DNA of 14,323 nucleotides from Candidatus Faecalibacterium faecipullorum (GCA_019118985.1 DWXX01000047.1:1-14323); one strand, 5' to 3'; shown: positions 5,877 through 11,419, counted from the first letter of the stretch. Translations and numbers: made by a program. The notes: generated by a model not told the origin, from the sequence alone.

Positions 5877-7151
5877 ATGAACCGCGATACCATCTGTGTG
5901 CAGGGGGGGTACACCCCCGCCAACGGCGAGCCGCGCCAGATCCCCATCATCCAGTCCACTACCTTTAAGTACGACACCAGCGAGGATATGGGCAAGCTGT
6001 TCGACCTGGAGGCCGACGGCTACTTCTACTCCCGGCTGCAGAACCCCACCTGCGACGCCGTCGCCCGCAAGATCGCGGCGCTGGAGGGCGGCGCCGCCGC
6101 CATGCTGACTTCCAGCGGGCAGGCGGCCAACTTCCTGGCGCTGTTCAACATCTGCCAGTGCGGGGACCACATCGTCTCTTCCTCCACCATCTACGGCGGC
6201 ACCTTCAACCTGATCTCGGTCACCATGGCCAAGATGGGCATCGAGGTGACCTTCGTGCCCCCCACTGCCAGCGAGGAGGAGCTGGACGCCGCCTTCCGCC
6301 CCAACACCAAGGCGGTCTTTGGCGAGACCATCGCCAACCCCGCCCTGACCGTGCTGGATATTGAAAAGTTCGCCCGCGCCGCCCACGCCCACGGGGTGCC
6401 GCTGATCGTGGACAACACCTTCCCCACCCCGGTCAACTGCCGGCCCATCGAGTGGGGGGCGGACATCGTCACCCACTCCACCACCAAGTACATGGACGGC
6501 CACGGCGCGGCGGTGGGCGGCGCCATCGTCGACAGCGGCAACTTCGACTGGATGGCCCACGCCGACAAGTTCCCCGGGCTGACCACCCCCGACGAGAGCT
6601 ACCACGGCATCACCTACGCCGAGCGCTTCGGCCAGGGCGGGGCCTTCATCACCAAGGCCACCGCCCAGCTGATGCGGGACTTCGGCTGCTGCCAGTCGCC
6701 GCAGTCGGCCTTCCTGCTCAACCTCGGGCTGGAGAGCCTGCACGTCCGGATGGCCCGCCACTGTGAAAACGCCATGGCGGTGGCCACCTTCCTCGAGAGC
6801 CACCCCAAAGTGGCCTACGTCGACTACTGCGGCCTTGCCTCCAGCCCCTACCACGCCCTGGCTGAAAAGTACCTGCCCAACGGCAGTTGCGGCGTCGTGT
6901 CCTTCGGCCTGGCCGGCGGGCGGGAAGCTGCCAGCACCTTCATGAAGTCGCTGCGGCTGGCCGCCATCGAGACCCACGTCGCCGACGCCCGCACCTGCTG
7001 CCTCAACCCGGCCTCCAGCACCCACCGGCAGATGAACGACGAGCAGCTCAAGGCCGCCGGCGTCCCCGCCGAGCTGGTGCGGATGAGCTGCGGCCTCGAG
7101 GCGAGCGCCGACCTCATCGCCGACATCGCACAGGCCCTCGACAAGGTATAA
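5877..7151 (+). CDS. metY: O-acetylhomoserine sulfhydrylase (O-acetylhomoserine aminocarboxypropyltransferase)
   Basis: This 424-residue member of the Cys/Met-metabolism PLP-enzyme family makes homocysteine from O-acetylhomoserine and sulfide in the cytosol. The start at 5877 follows AAAGGAG (5861-5867, 9 bases) and gives MNRDTICVQGGY, as in the family; an in-frame ATG at 5844 is rejected. Tyr49-Tyr51 and SRLQNPT line the PLP phosphate site; VDNTF (178-182) contains the pyridine-nitrogen Asp179; HSTTKYMDGHG places the Schiff-base lysine at Lys204. The C-terminal MSCGLEASADLIADI is the conserved family ending. The length fits MetY rather than the shorter (~380-residue) MetB/MetC. The adjacent metA, predicted to make O-acetylhomoserine, supports this call. 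Confidence 0.93.
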   Translation: MNRDTICVQGGYTPANGEPRQIPIIQSTTFKYDTSEDMGKLFDLEADGYFYSRLQNPTCDAVARKIAALEGGAAAMLTSSGQAANFLALFNICQCGDHIVSSSTIYGGTFNLISVTMAKMGIEVTFVPPTASEEELDAAFRPNTKAVFGETIANPALTVLDIEKFARAAHAHGVPLIVDNTFPTPVNCRPIEWGADIVTHSTTKYMDGHGAAVGGAIVDSGNFDWMAHADKFPGLTTPDESYHGITYAERFGQGGAFITKATAQLMRDFGCCQSPQSAFLLNLGLESLHVRMARHCENAMAVATFLESHPKVAYVDYCGLASSPYHALAEKYLPNGSCGVVSFGLAGGREAASTFMKSLRLAAIETHVADARTCCLNPASSTHRQMNDEQLKAAGVPAELVRMSCGLEASADLIADIAQALDKV

Positions 7152-7161
7152 GGAGGCCGCC

Positions 7162-8091
7162 ATGCCCCTGATCATCCCCCGCACCCTGCCCGCCTACGAC
7201 GCGCTGTATGCCGAGAACATCTTCGTCATGCACCGGGAGCGGGCGCGCTCGCAGCATATCCGCCCGCTGGAGATCGCCATCCTCAACCTGATGCCCACCA
7301 AGATCGCCACCGAGACCCAGATCGCCCGCCTGCTGGCCAACAGCCCCCTGCAGGTCCACCTGACCTTATTGCAGACGGCCAGCCACCAGGCCACCCATGT
7401 GCCGGCCAGCCACCTCGCGGCCTTTTACAAGACCTTCGACGAGGTGCGGCAGCGCCGCTTTGACGGGATGATCATCACCGGCGCGCCGGTCGAGACCATC
7501 CCCTTTGAGGAGGTGGACTACTGGCCCGAGCTGTGCGAGATCATGGACTGGTCGCGGCACAACGTCTACTCCGCCCTGCACGTCTGCTGGGGGGCGCAGG
7601 CCGGGCTCTACCACCACTACGGCGTCCGCAAAAAGCTGCTGGACCAGAAGATGTTCGGCCTGTTCCTGCACAGGGTCACCCGGCCGTCGAACCCCCTGGT
7701 GCGGGGCTTCGACGAGGTGTTCTGGGCGCCCCACAGCCGCCACACCGGGGTGGACGCCGGCGACATCGCCGCCTGCCCCGCCCTGCGCACCCTGGCCGCC
7801 AGCGACGAGGCCGGGCCCTACCTGCTCAGCACCGAGAACGGCCGGCAGATCTATGTCACCGGCCACCCCGAGTACGACAAGCTGACCCTCGACGCCGAGT
7901 ACCGGCGGGACCTCGCCAAAAAGCTGCCCATCGCGCCGCCCAAAAACTACTACCCCGACGACGACCCGTCCCGCCCGCCCCTCTTCCGCTGGCGGGGCCA
8001 CGCCCACCTGCTCTATTCCAACTGGCTGAACTACTACGTCTACCAGAACACACCCTACGATCTGGACACGCTGGATGACACCACGCCCTAG
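7162..8091 (+). CDS. metA: Homoserine O-acetyltransferase (MetA family)
   Basis: This 309-residue enzyme activates homoserine at the first committed step of methionine synthesis. The start at 7162 follows AAGGAGG (7150-7156) by 5 bases; the gap to metY is only 10 bases. Catalytic residues fall at the published MetA positions: Cys142 in HVCWGAQAGLYHHYG, and His235 and Glu237 in TGHPEYD. The acyl-donor position 111, in TGAPVETIPFEEVDYW, is Glu. Family studies associate Glu111 with acetyl-CoA use and Gly with succinyl-CoA (E. coli), so despite the common name homoserine O-succinyltransferase this is predicted to be an acetyltransferase. That fits the O-acetylhomoserine-using MetY next to it. Ends at TAG. 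Confidence 0.94.
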   Translation: MPLIIPRTLPAYDALYAENIFVMHRERARSQHIRPLEIAILNLMPTKIATETQIARLLANSPLQVHLTLLQTASHQATHVPASHLAAFYKTFDEVRQRRFDGMIITGAPVETIPFEEVDYWPELCEIMDWSRHNVYSALHVCWGAQAGLYHHYGVRKKLLDQKMFGLFLHRVTRPSNPLVRGFDEVFWAPHSRHTGVDAGDIAACPALRTLAASDEAGPYLLSTENGRQIYVTGHPEYDKLTLDAEYRRDLAKKLPIAPPKNYYPDDDPSRPPLFRWRGHAHLLYSNWLNYYVYQNTPYDLDTLDDTTP

Positions 8092-8117
8092 CGCGTACAT
8101 TCTGAAGGAGGCAAACC

Positions 8118-9158
8118 ATGGGCATTGAAGCAGCCTGGGGCTTTGCGGTAGGGCAGATGCCCCGCGGGCCCCGCAACAAGATCAGCGACGTGCCGGGGGT
8201 GACGGTGGGTCACCGCACCCTCTCGGACGGCGGCGTGCAGACCGGCGTCACCGCCCTGCTGCCCCATCCGGGCGACATCTTCCACGAGAAGGTGCCGGCG
8301 GCGGTGCACGTCATCAACGGCTTCGGCAAGACGGCCGGGCTGATGCAGCTGGCCGAGCTGGGCACCCTCGAGACGCCCATCCTCTTCACCAACACCCTCA
8401 GCGTCGGGACGGCGTCCACCGCCCTGGTGCGGTATATGCTGGACCGCTGCCCCGACATCTGCGAGACCACCGGCAGCGTCAACCCCGTGGTCTGCGAGTG
8501 CAACGACAGCGGCCTGGACGACATACGCGGCCTGCACGTCACCGAGGCGGACGCTCTGGCCGCCCTGGCCGACTGCCGCGCCGACTTTGCCGAGGGGGCG
8601 GTGGGGGCCGGCCGCGGGATGCGCTGCCATGGGCTGAAAGGCGGCATCGGCTCGGCCTCCCGCATCATCGGGCTGGACGGGCAGGACTACTGCCTGGGCG
8701 CCCTGCTGCTGACCAACCACGCCCGCTACGACGACCTGATCGTCGCCGGGGTCCCCGTCGCCGAGCGTCTGGCCGCGGCCAAGCCCGTCCCGCCCCATCA
8801 GGACCGCGGGTCGGTCATCACCGTCCTGGCCACCGACGCCCCCCTCACCTGCCGGCAGCTGGGCCGGGTGGCGCGGCGGGCCATCGTCGGGCTGAGCCGC
8901 ACCGGCTCCTTCTGCGGCAACGGCAGCGGCGAGGTGGTCATCGCCTTCTCCACCGGCTGCCGCATCCCCCACTACCCCACGGCGGACATCCTGCCCCTGC
9001 AGGGGGTGCACGAGGACAGGATGGACCTGTTCTTCCGCGCCGCGGCCGAGTGTGTGGAGGAGGCCGTCCTCTCCTCCCTGCTGCACGCCGAGACGGTCAC
9101 CGGCAAGGGCGGGCTGACCGTCCCGTCCCTGGCCGACCTGCTGCGGCCCCGCGCCTGA
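8118..9158 (+). CDS. P1 family (S58, DmpA-like) peptidase
   Basis: This 346-residue protein belongs to the DmpA/BapA aminopeptidase family, whose members self-cleave and cut N-terminal residues from small peptides or amides. The start at 8118 follows GAAGGAGG (8104-8111) at 6 bases. Visible family segments are ISDVPGVTVGH (22-32), TGVTALLPH (42-50), INGFGKTAGL (66-75), SVGTASTALVR (95-105), GAGRGM (163-168) and RTGSFCGNGSGEVVIAFST (261-279). The expected autocleavage site is RG/SVITVLATDAPL, making Ser232 the nucleophile and leaving a ~115-residue beta chain, close to the DmpA arrangement. It is 26 bases after metA, so within the methionine T-box transcript. The natural substrate is unknown; release of methionine from peptides or N-modified forms is a guess. 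No signal peptide is seen. Confidence 0.88.
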   Translation: MGIEAAWGFAVGQMPRGPRNKISDVPGVTVGHRTLSDGGVQTGVTALLPHPGDIFHEKVPAAVHVINGFGKTAGLMQLAELGTLETPILFTNTLSVGTASTALVRYMLDRCPDICETTGSVNPVVCECNDSGLDDIRGLHVTEADALAALADCRADFAEGAVGAGRGMRCHGLKGGIGSASRIIGLDGQDYCLGALLLTNHARYDDLIVAGVPVAERLAAAKPVPPHQDRGSVITVLATDAPLTCRQLGRVARRAIVGLSRTGSFCGNGSGEVVIAFSTGCRIPHYPTADILPLQGVHEDRMDLFFRAAAECVEEAVLSSLLHAETVTGKGGLTVPSLADLLRPRA

Positions 9159-9190
9159 CCTGCAATAATGCAATGAAAGGAGACTGCCCT

Positions 9191-9766
9191 ATGGACGTCA
9201 TGGAACTGCTGGCTTCCCGCCGCACCTACCGCCGCTTCACCCAACAGCCCGTCCCGGACGACGTCATCGCCGACATGGTCGAGGCGGTGCGGCTGTCCTC
9301 CTGCGGGGCCAACCGCCAGGCCATCCGGCTGGTGGTGGTGCGCAGCCCCGAGATGGTGGCCGCGGTGCAGCCGCTGGTCAAGTGGGCGGCCTACCTGCCC
9401 CCCGAGCAGGGCGCGCCCAAAGAGAACGAGCGCCCCACCCTCTTTGCCGCCGTTGTGCAGGACACCTCCATCCCCGGCGACAAGGACACCGACGCCGGCA
9501 TCGCGCTGGCCAACCTGACCCTGGCCGCCTGGGCCAAAGGGGTGGGCAGCTGCATCATGGGCGCCATCGACCGTCCCCGCCTGACCGAGCTTCTGGGCCT
9601 TGCCGACAGCGAGAAGCTGCACACCATGGTGGCCCTGGGCTACCCCGCCCACAAGGCGCACATCGTCCCCCTGACCGAGGCGACGGGGGTCAAATACTAC
9701 CTCGACGCCGCCGGCGACTACTGCGTCCCCAAACGCCCCGCCCAGGCGATCGCCCGCAGCCTGTAA
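9191..9766 (+). CDS. Nitroreductase-family FMN oxidoreductase
   Basis: This 191-residue protein has the nitroreductase fold. It opens MDVMELLASRRTYRRFTQQPVP, whose SRRTYRRF is the N-terminal FMN-phosphate motif (R-S-x-R type). SSCGANRQAIRLVVV (residues ~36-50) and the glycine-rich AAWAKGVGSCIMGAID (~116-131) also fit, followed by ALGYPAHK near the C-terminus. The start at 9191 follows GAAAGGAG (9175-9182) at 8 bases. It is last in the operon, 32 bases after the peptidase. Members reduce nitro groups, quinones or flavins with NAD(P)H; the substrate cannot be read from sequence. Methionine T-box control would suggest a role in sulfur or redox metabolism, but this is inference. Confidence 0.87.
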   Translation: MDVMELLASRRTYRRFTQQPVPDDVIADMVEAVRLSSCGANRQAIRLVVVRSPEMVAAVQPLVKWAAYLPPEQGAPKENERPTLFAAVVQDTSIPGDKDTDAGIALANLTLAAWAKGVGSCIMGAIDRPRLTELLGLADSEKLHTMVALGYPAHKAHIVPLTEATGVKYYLDAAGDYCVPKRPAQAIARSL

Positions 9767-9782
9767 ACCGGCGCAGCACAAA

Positions 9783-9811
9783 GCCCCCGCCTCATTGCAA
9801 GAGGCAGGGGC
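9783..9811. terminator. Stem-loop at the end of the methionine operon
   Basis: GCCCCCGCCTC (9783-9793) pairs with GAGGCAGGGGC (9801-9811), ten pairs with one C/A mismatch, around the loop ATTGCAA. It is 16 bases past the nitroreductase stop. No T tract follows on the plus strand; on the minus strand TTT follows, so it could end the toxin mRNA instead, or both. Confidence 0.5.
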
Positions 9812-9813
9812 AG

Positions 9814-9842
9814 TTGACAACCCGGGCCGGCCGGGGTATAAT
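9814..9842 (+). promoter_or_regulatory. Sigma-A promoter of antitoxin RNA, copy 2
   Basis: TTGACA (9814-9819) and TATAAT (9837-9842) are separated by 17 bases, identical in design to copy 1 at 2609-2637. Confidence 0.87.
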
Positions 9843-9848
9843 AAACAT

Positions 9849-9941
9849 AGAAACGGGTACTGCCGACCACACGGTGGTTCCCCCAATGGGTTAGAGAAGC
9901 AACCGCAGCTAGGGGCTCAAACTAGGCGGTTGCTTCTTTTT
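9849..9941 (+). ncRNA. Type I antitoxin RNA (RatA-like), converging on the toxin gene
   Basis: The predicted ~93-nt RNA ends at the toxin stop codon on the opposite strand. It is antisense to the 3' untranslated part of the toxin mRNA, the arrangement known for TxpA/RatA. A 5' hairpin at 9855-9882 (GGG closing with CCC, inner CTGCCG/CGGTGG, loop ACCACA) is followed by the GGTTA segment and an intrinsic terminator. It is homologous to 2644-2740. The 5' end is inferred from the promoter. Confidence 0.75.
9896..9941 (+). terminator. Terminator of antitoxin RNA copy 2
   Basis: An 11-bp stem, GAAGCAACCGC (9896-9906) with GCGGTTGCTTC (9926-9936), has an inner CTAG/CTAG pairing and is followed by TTTTT (9937-9941). 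The T tract overlaps the toxin TAA on the other strand. Confidence 0.9.
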
Positions 9942-10053
9942 ATCGCCTGTGCTTCCGGTCCAGTTCAATGAGCTGGAGGACCAGGCCAATGATTCCAACG
10001 GTCAGCAGACCAACCTGAAGGCCGATCTGGATCAACTCGTAGTATGTAACCAT
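9940..10053 (-). CDS. Holin-like type I toxin peptide (TxpA / Hol_Tox-like)
   Basis: This 37-residue peptide begins MVTYYELIQ, has one hydrophobic helix at about residues 9-30 and ends with the charged tail ELDRKHRR. This matches the small single-helix holin-like toxins of Gram-positive type I systems (typical start MVTYE/MVT.YE, basic C-terminus), which insert into and damage the membrane. ATG 10053 is chosen because an AAAGGGGGG Shine-Dalgarno lies 5-14 bases upstream; reading further upstream adds the untranslated leader. The Shine-Dalgarno is buried in a hairpin, its promoter and 5' hairpin are visible, and an antisense RNA converges on its stop codon. Family assignment rests on size, motif pattern and locus design, since so short a peptide gives weak similarity. 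Confidence 0.8.
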   Translation of the reverse strand: MVTYYELIQIGLQVGLLTVGIIGLVLQLIELDRKHRR

Positions 10054-10058
10054 TGTAC

Positions 10059-10082
10059 GCCCCCCTTTCTTGTTTGGGGGGC
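10059..10082 (-). promoter_or_regulatory. Shine-Dalgarno-sequestering hairpin of the toxin mRNA
   Basis: On the minus strand GCCCCCC (10082-10076) pairs perfectly with GGGGGGC (10065-10059) over a 10-base loop. The G-run is the toxin Shine-Dalgarno, ending 5 bases before ATG, so the folded mRNA should be translated poorly, as in other type I toxins. Confidence 0.65.
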
Positions 10083-10118
10083 CAAGAAGCTCCCCCCTCG
10101 TGCAGCAGAACGCGCGGA

Positions 10119-10154
10119 GGGGAACACACCGCTGTCGTTTGATCGACAGTACCC
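10119..10154 (-). other. 5' hairpin of the toxin mRNA, similar to the antitoxin 5' hairpin
   Basis: On the minus strand the transcript should begin at or near GGGTACTG (10154-10147). CTGTCG pairs with CGACAG around loop ATCAAA, and the outer GGG can close with TTCCCC (10124-10119). The same GGGTACTG-hairpin-TTCCCC pattern opens the antitoxin at 9855. Confidence 0.55.
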
Positions 10155-10160
10155 AGCTAT

Positions 10161-10189
10161 AAGATACCACACCTGCCGCCGAATGGCAA
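10161..10189 (-). promoter_or_regulatory. Toxin promoter
   Basis: On the minus strand TTGCCA (10189-10184) and TATCTT (10166-10161) are separated by 17 bases. The predicted start, about 7 bases on, falls at 10154, the first G of the 5' hairpin. Confidence 0.75.
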
Positions 10190-10204
10190 GCCCTGCCATT
10201 CGGC
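10178..10204. repeat. Perfect inverted repeat over the toxin -35 region
   Basis: GCCGAATGGCA (10178-10188) and TGCCATTCGGC (10194-10204) form an 11-bp perfect inverted repeat with a 5-base spacer (AGCCC). It covers the toxin -35 box, so it could be an operator; it could also be an RNA hairpin. No T tract follows on either strand. Confidence 0.6.
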
Positions 10205-10237
10205 GCTGTATATATTTACCTATTGTGCCGAAATTCC

Positions 10238-10283
10238 TGCATAAGTTATCTCAAATTGGTATCAAAACGGCGTAACTTCTGCA
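10238..10283. repeat. Imperfect inverted repeat upstream of the amino acid ABC promoter
   Basis: TGCATAAGTTA (10238-10248) and TAACTTCTGCA (10273-10283) are inverted copies with one mismatch and a 24-base spacer, ending 6 bases before the -35 box. This AT-rich region has no gene; a regulator site is possible but the regulator is not identifiable. Confidence 0.45.
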
Positions 10284-10289
10284 CAAGGC

Positions 10290-10318
10290 TTGACTTTTTT
10301 ATTTGTACAAACTATACT
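10290..10318 (+). promoter_or_regulatory. Sigma-A promoter of the amino acid ABC importer operon
   Basis: TTGACT (10290-10295) and TATACT (10313-10318) are separated by 17 bases, with an AT-rich spacer. It lies about 60 bases before the binding-protein start. Confidence 0.8.
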
Positions 10319-10379
10319 ACAGTTTATCGCGAAGATGCGAAACAGCGTGTATCACAGTCAAAAAGAGGAGTGTATGAAT

Positions 10380-11261
10380 ATGAAGAAGATCAACCGCCGC
10401 AGCTTCCTGGCCGCTGCCGGCCTGTCTGCCGCCGCCATGGCCCTGACCGCCTGCGGCTCGTCCTCGTCCACCGCGTCCAGCACCGCTTCCAGCGCAGCCG
10501 AGAGCGCTTCCAGCGCCGCCTCGGAGGCTTCCACCCAGGCCATCCAGAGCCTGGAGGACCTCAACGGCAAGTCCGTGGGCGTCCAGCTGGGCACCACCGG
10601 CGACCTGATGATGAGCGAAGAGATCGAGAATGCCGAGGGCCTCAACCTGGCCTCGGTCGAGCGGTACAACAAGGCCGCCGACGCCGTGCAGGCCCTGCTG
10701 ACCAACAAGATCGACGCCGTCTGCATCGACGACCAGGTGGCCAAGAACTTCATCGCCGCCAACCCCGACACCCTGACCATGCTGGACACCGCCTACTCGG
10801 AGGAGAGCTACGCCATCGCCGTCAGCAAGGACCGCCCCGAGCTGACCGAGGCCCTGAACGCCGCCATCGCCGAGCTGAAGGAGGACGGCACCCTGGACGC
10901 CATCCTGAACAAGTACATCGCCAAGGAGGAGGGCGCCGCCGGCTATGTCAGCCCCGAGGGCGTGGACCACTCCAACGGCACCCTGGTCATGGCCACCAAC
11001 GCTGCCTTCGACCCCTATGAGTACATCGAGGGCGGCGAGATCGTCGGCATCGACCCCGAGTTCGCCCAGGCCCTGTGCGACAAGATGGGCTATGCCCTCG
11101 AGATCGAGGACATGGAGTTCGACTCCATCATCGCGGCCGTCGTCAGCGGCAAGGCCGACTTCGGCATGGCCGGCATGACCGTCACCGAGGAGCGTATGCA
11201 GCAGATCGACTTCACCGACACCTACTGCACCGCCGCCCAGAACATCATCGTTCTGAAGTAA
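10380..11261 (+). CDS. Amino acid ABC transporter substrate-binding lipoprotein (SBP_bac_3), circularly permuted
   Basis: This 293-residue lipoprotein serves the permease and ATPase that follow. ATG 10380 is preferred, 9 bases after GGAG (10367-10370); ATG 10374 is too close. The signal has NRRSFL and lipobox LTAC (Cys25), then a Ser/Ala-rich linker (26-53). The family 3 fold is present in swapped order. Residues 56-180 match the usual C-terminal half: SLEDLNGKSVGVQLGTTGD, ALLTNKIDAVCIDD, YAIAVSKDRPELTEALN, ELKEDGTLDAILNKY. Residues 199-293 match the usual N-terminal half: GTLVMATNAAFDPYEY, IVGIDPEFAQALCDKMG, MAGMTVTEERMQQIDFTDTY, ending NIIVLK where the canonical chain would continue into SLEDL. 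The ligand-contact candidates Arg272 and Asp117 are kept, so an alpha-amino acid is the likely ligand; which one is unknown. Confidence 0.93.
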   Translation: MKKINRRSFLAAAGLSAAAMALTACGSSSSTASSTASSAAESASSAASEASTQAIQSLEDLNGKSVGVQLGTTGDLMMSEEIENAEGLNLASVERYNKAADAVQALLTNKIDAVCIDDQVAKNFIAANPDTLTMLDTAYSEESYAIAVSKDRPELTEALNAAIAELKEDGTLDAILNKYIAKEEGAAGYVSPEGVDHSNGTLVMATNAAFDPYEYIEGGEIVGIDPEFAQALCDKMGYALEIEDMEFDSIIAAVVSGKADFGMAGMTVTEERMQQIDFTDTYCTAAQNIIVLK

Positions 11262-11317
11262 AATAGCCAAAACCCCTTTACAAACGGCGGCATTTGTGGT
11301 TTCATAAGAGACGCAGA

Positions 11318-11359
11318 GGACAGAGCCTTGGGCGCGATCCCGGCTCTGTCCCTTCTCTT
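11318..11359 (+). terminator. Weak terminator/attenuator after the binding-protein gene
   Basis: A perfect 10-bp stem, GGACAGAGCC (11318-11327) with GGCTCTGTCC (11342-11351), is followed by CTTCTCTTT. The interrupted T tract suggests partial termination, which would give more binding protein than membrane components, as is common in such operons. Confidence 0.6.
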
Positions 11360-11360
11360 T

Positions 11361-11374
11361 ATGCATATATGCAT
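11361..11374. repeat. 14-bp perfect palindrome before the permease gene
   Basis: ATGCATATATGCAT is fully self-complementary; another TGCATAT follows at 11391-11397. It lies in an AT-rich pocket between the attenuator and the permease ribosome binding site. Function is not identifiable. Confidence 0.5.
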
Positions 11375-11419
11375 AAAAATTCGTAAAACCTGCATATCCA
11401 CCCCCCAAGGAGGGATCCC

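Noticed and set aside
5724..7184. 486-residue open frame on the minus strand opposite metI/metY
   Set aside because: Shadow of metY with compositionally biased translation; metY has full family motifs and a ribosome site.
9949..10275. Plus-strand open frame of 108 residues opposite the holin-like toxin
   Set aside because: It starts just after the antitoxin terminator, has no ribosome site and is antisense to the toxin gene and its promoter.
3252..11261. Permuted binding proteins as frameshift, fusion or assembly artefacts
   Set aside because: Each is a single uninterrupted frame with signal, both lobes, natural stop and correct operon partners. Two independent identical-style artefacts in one window are unlikely, though raw reads would settle it.
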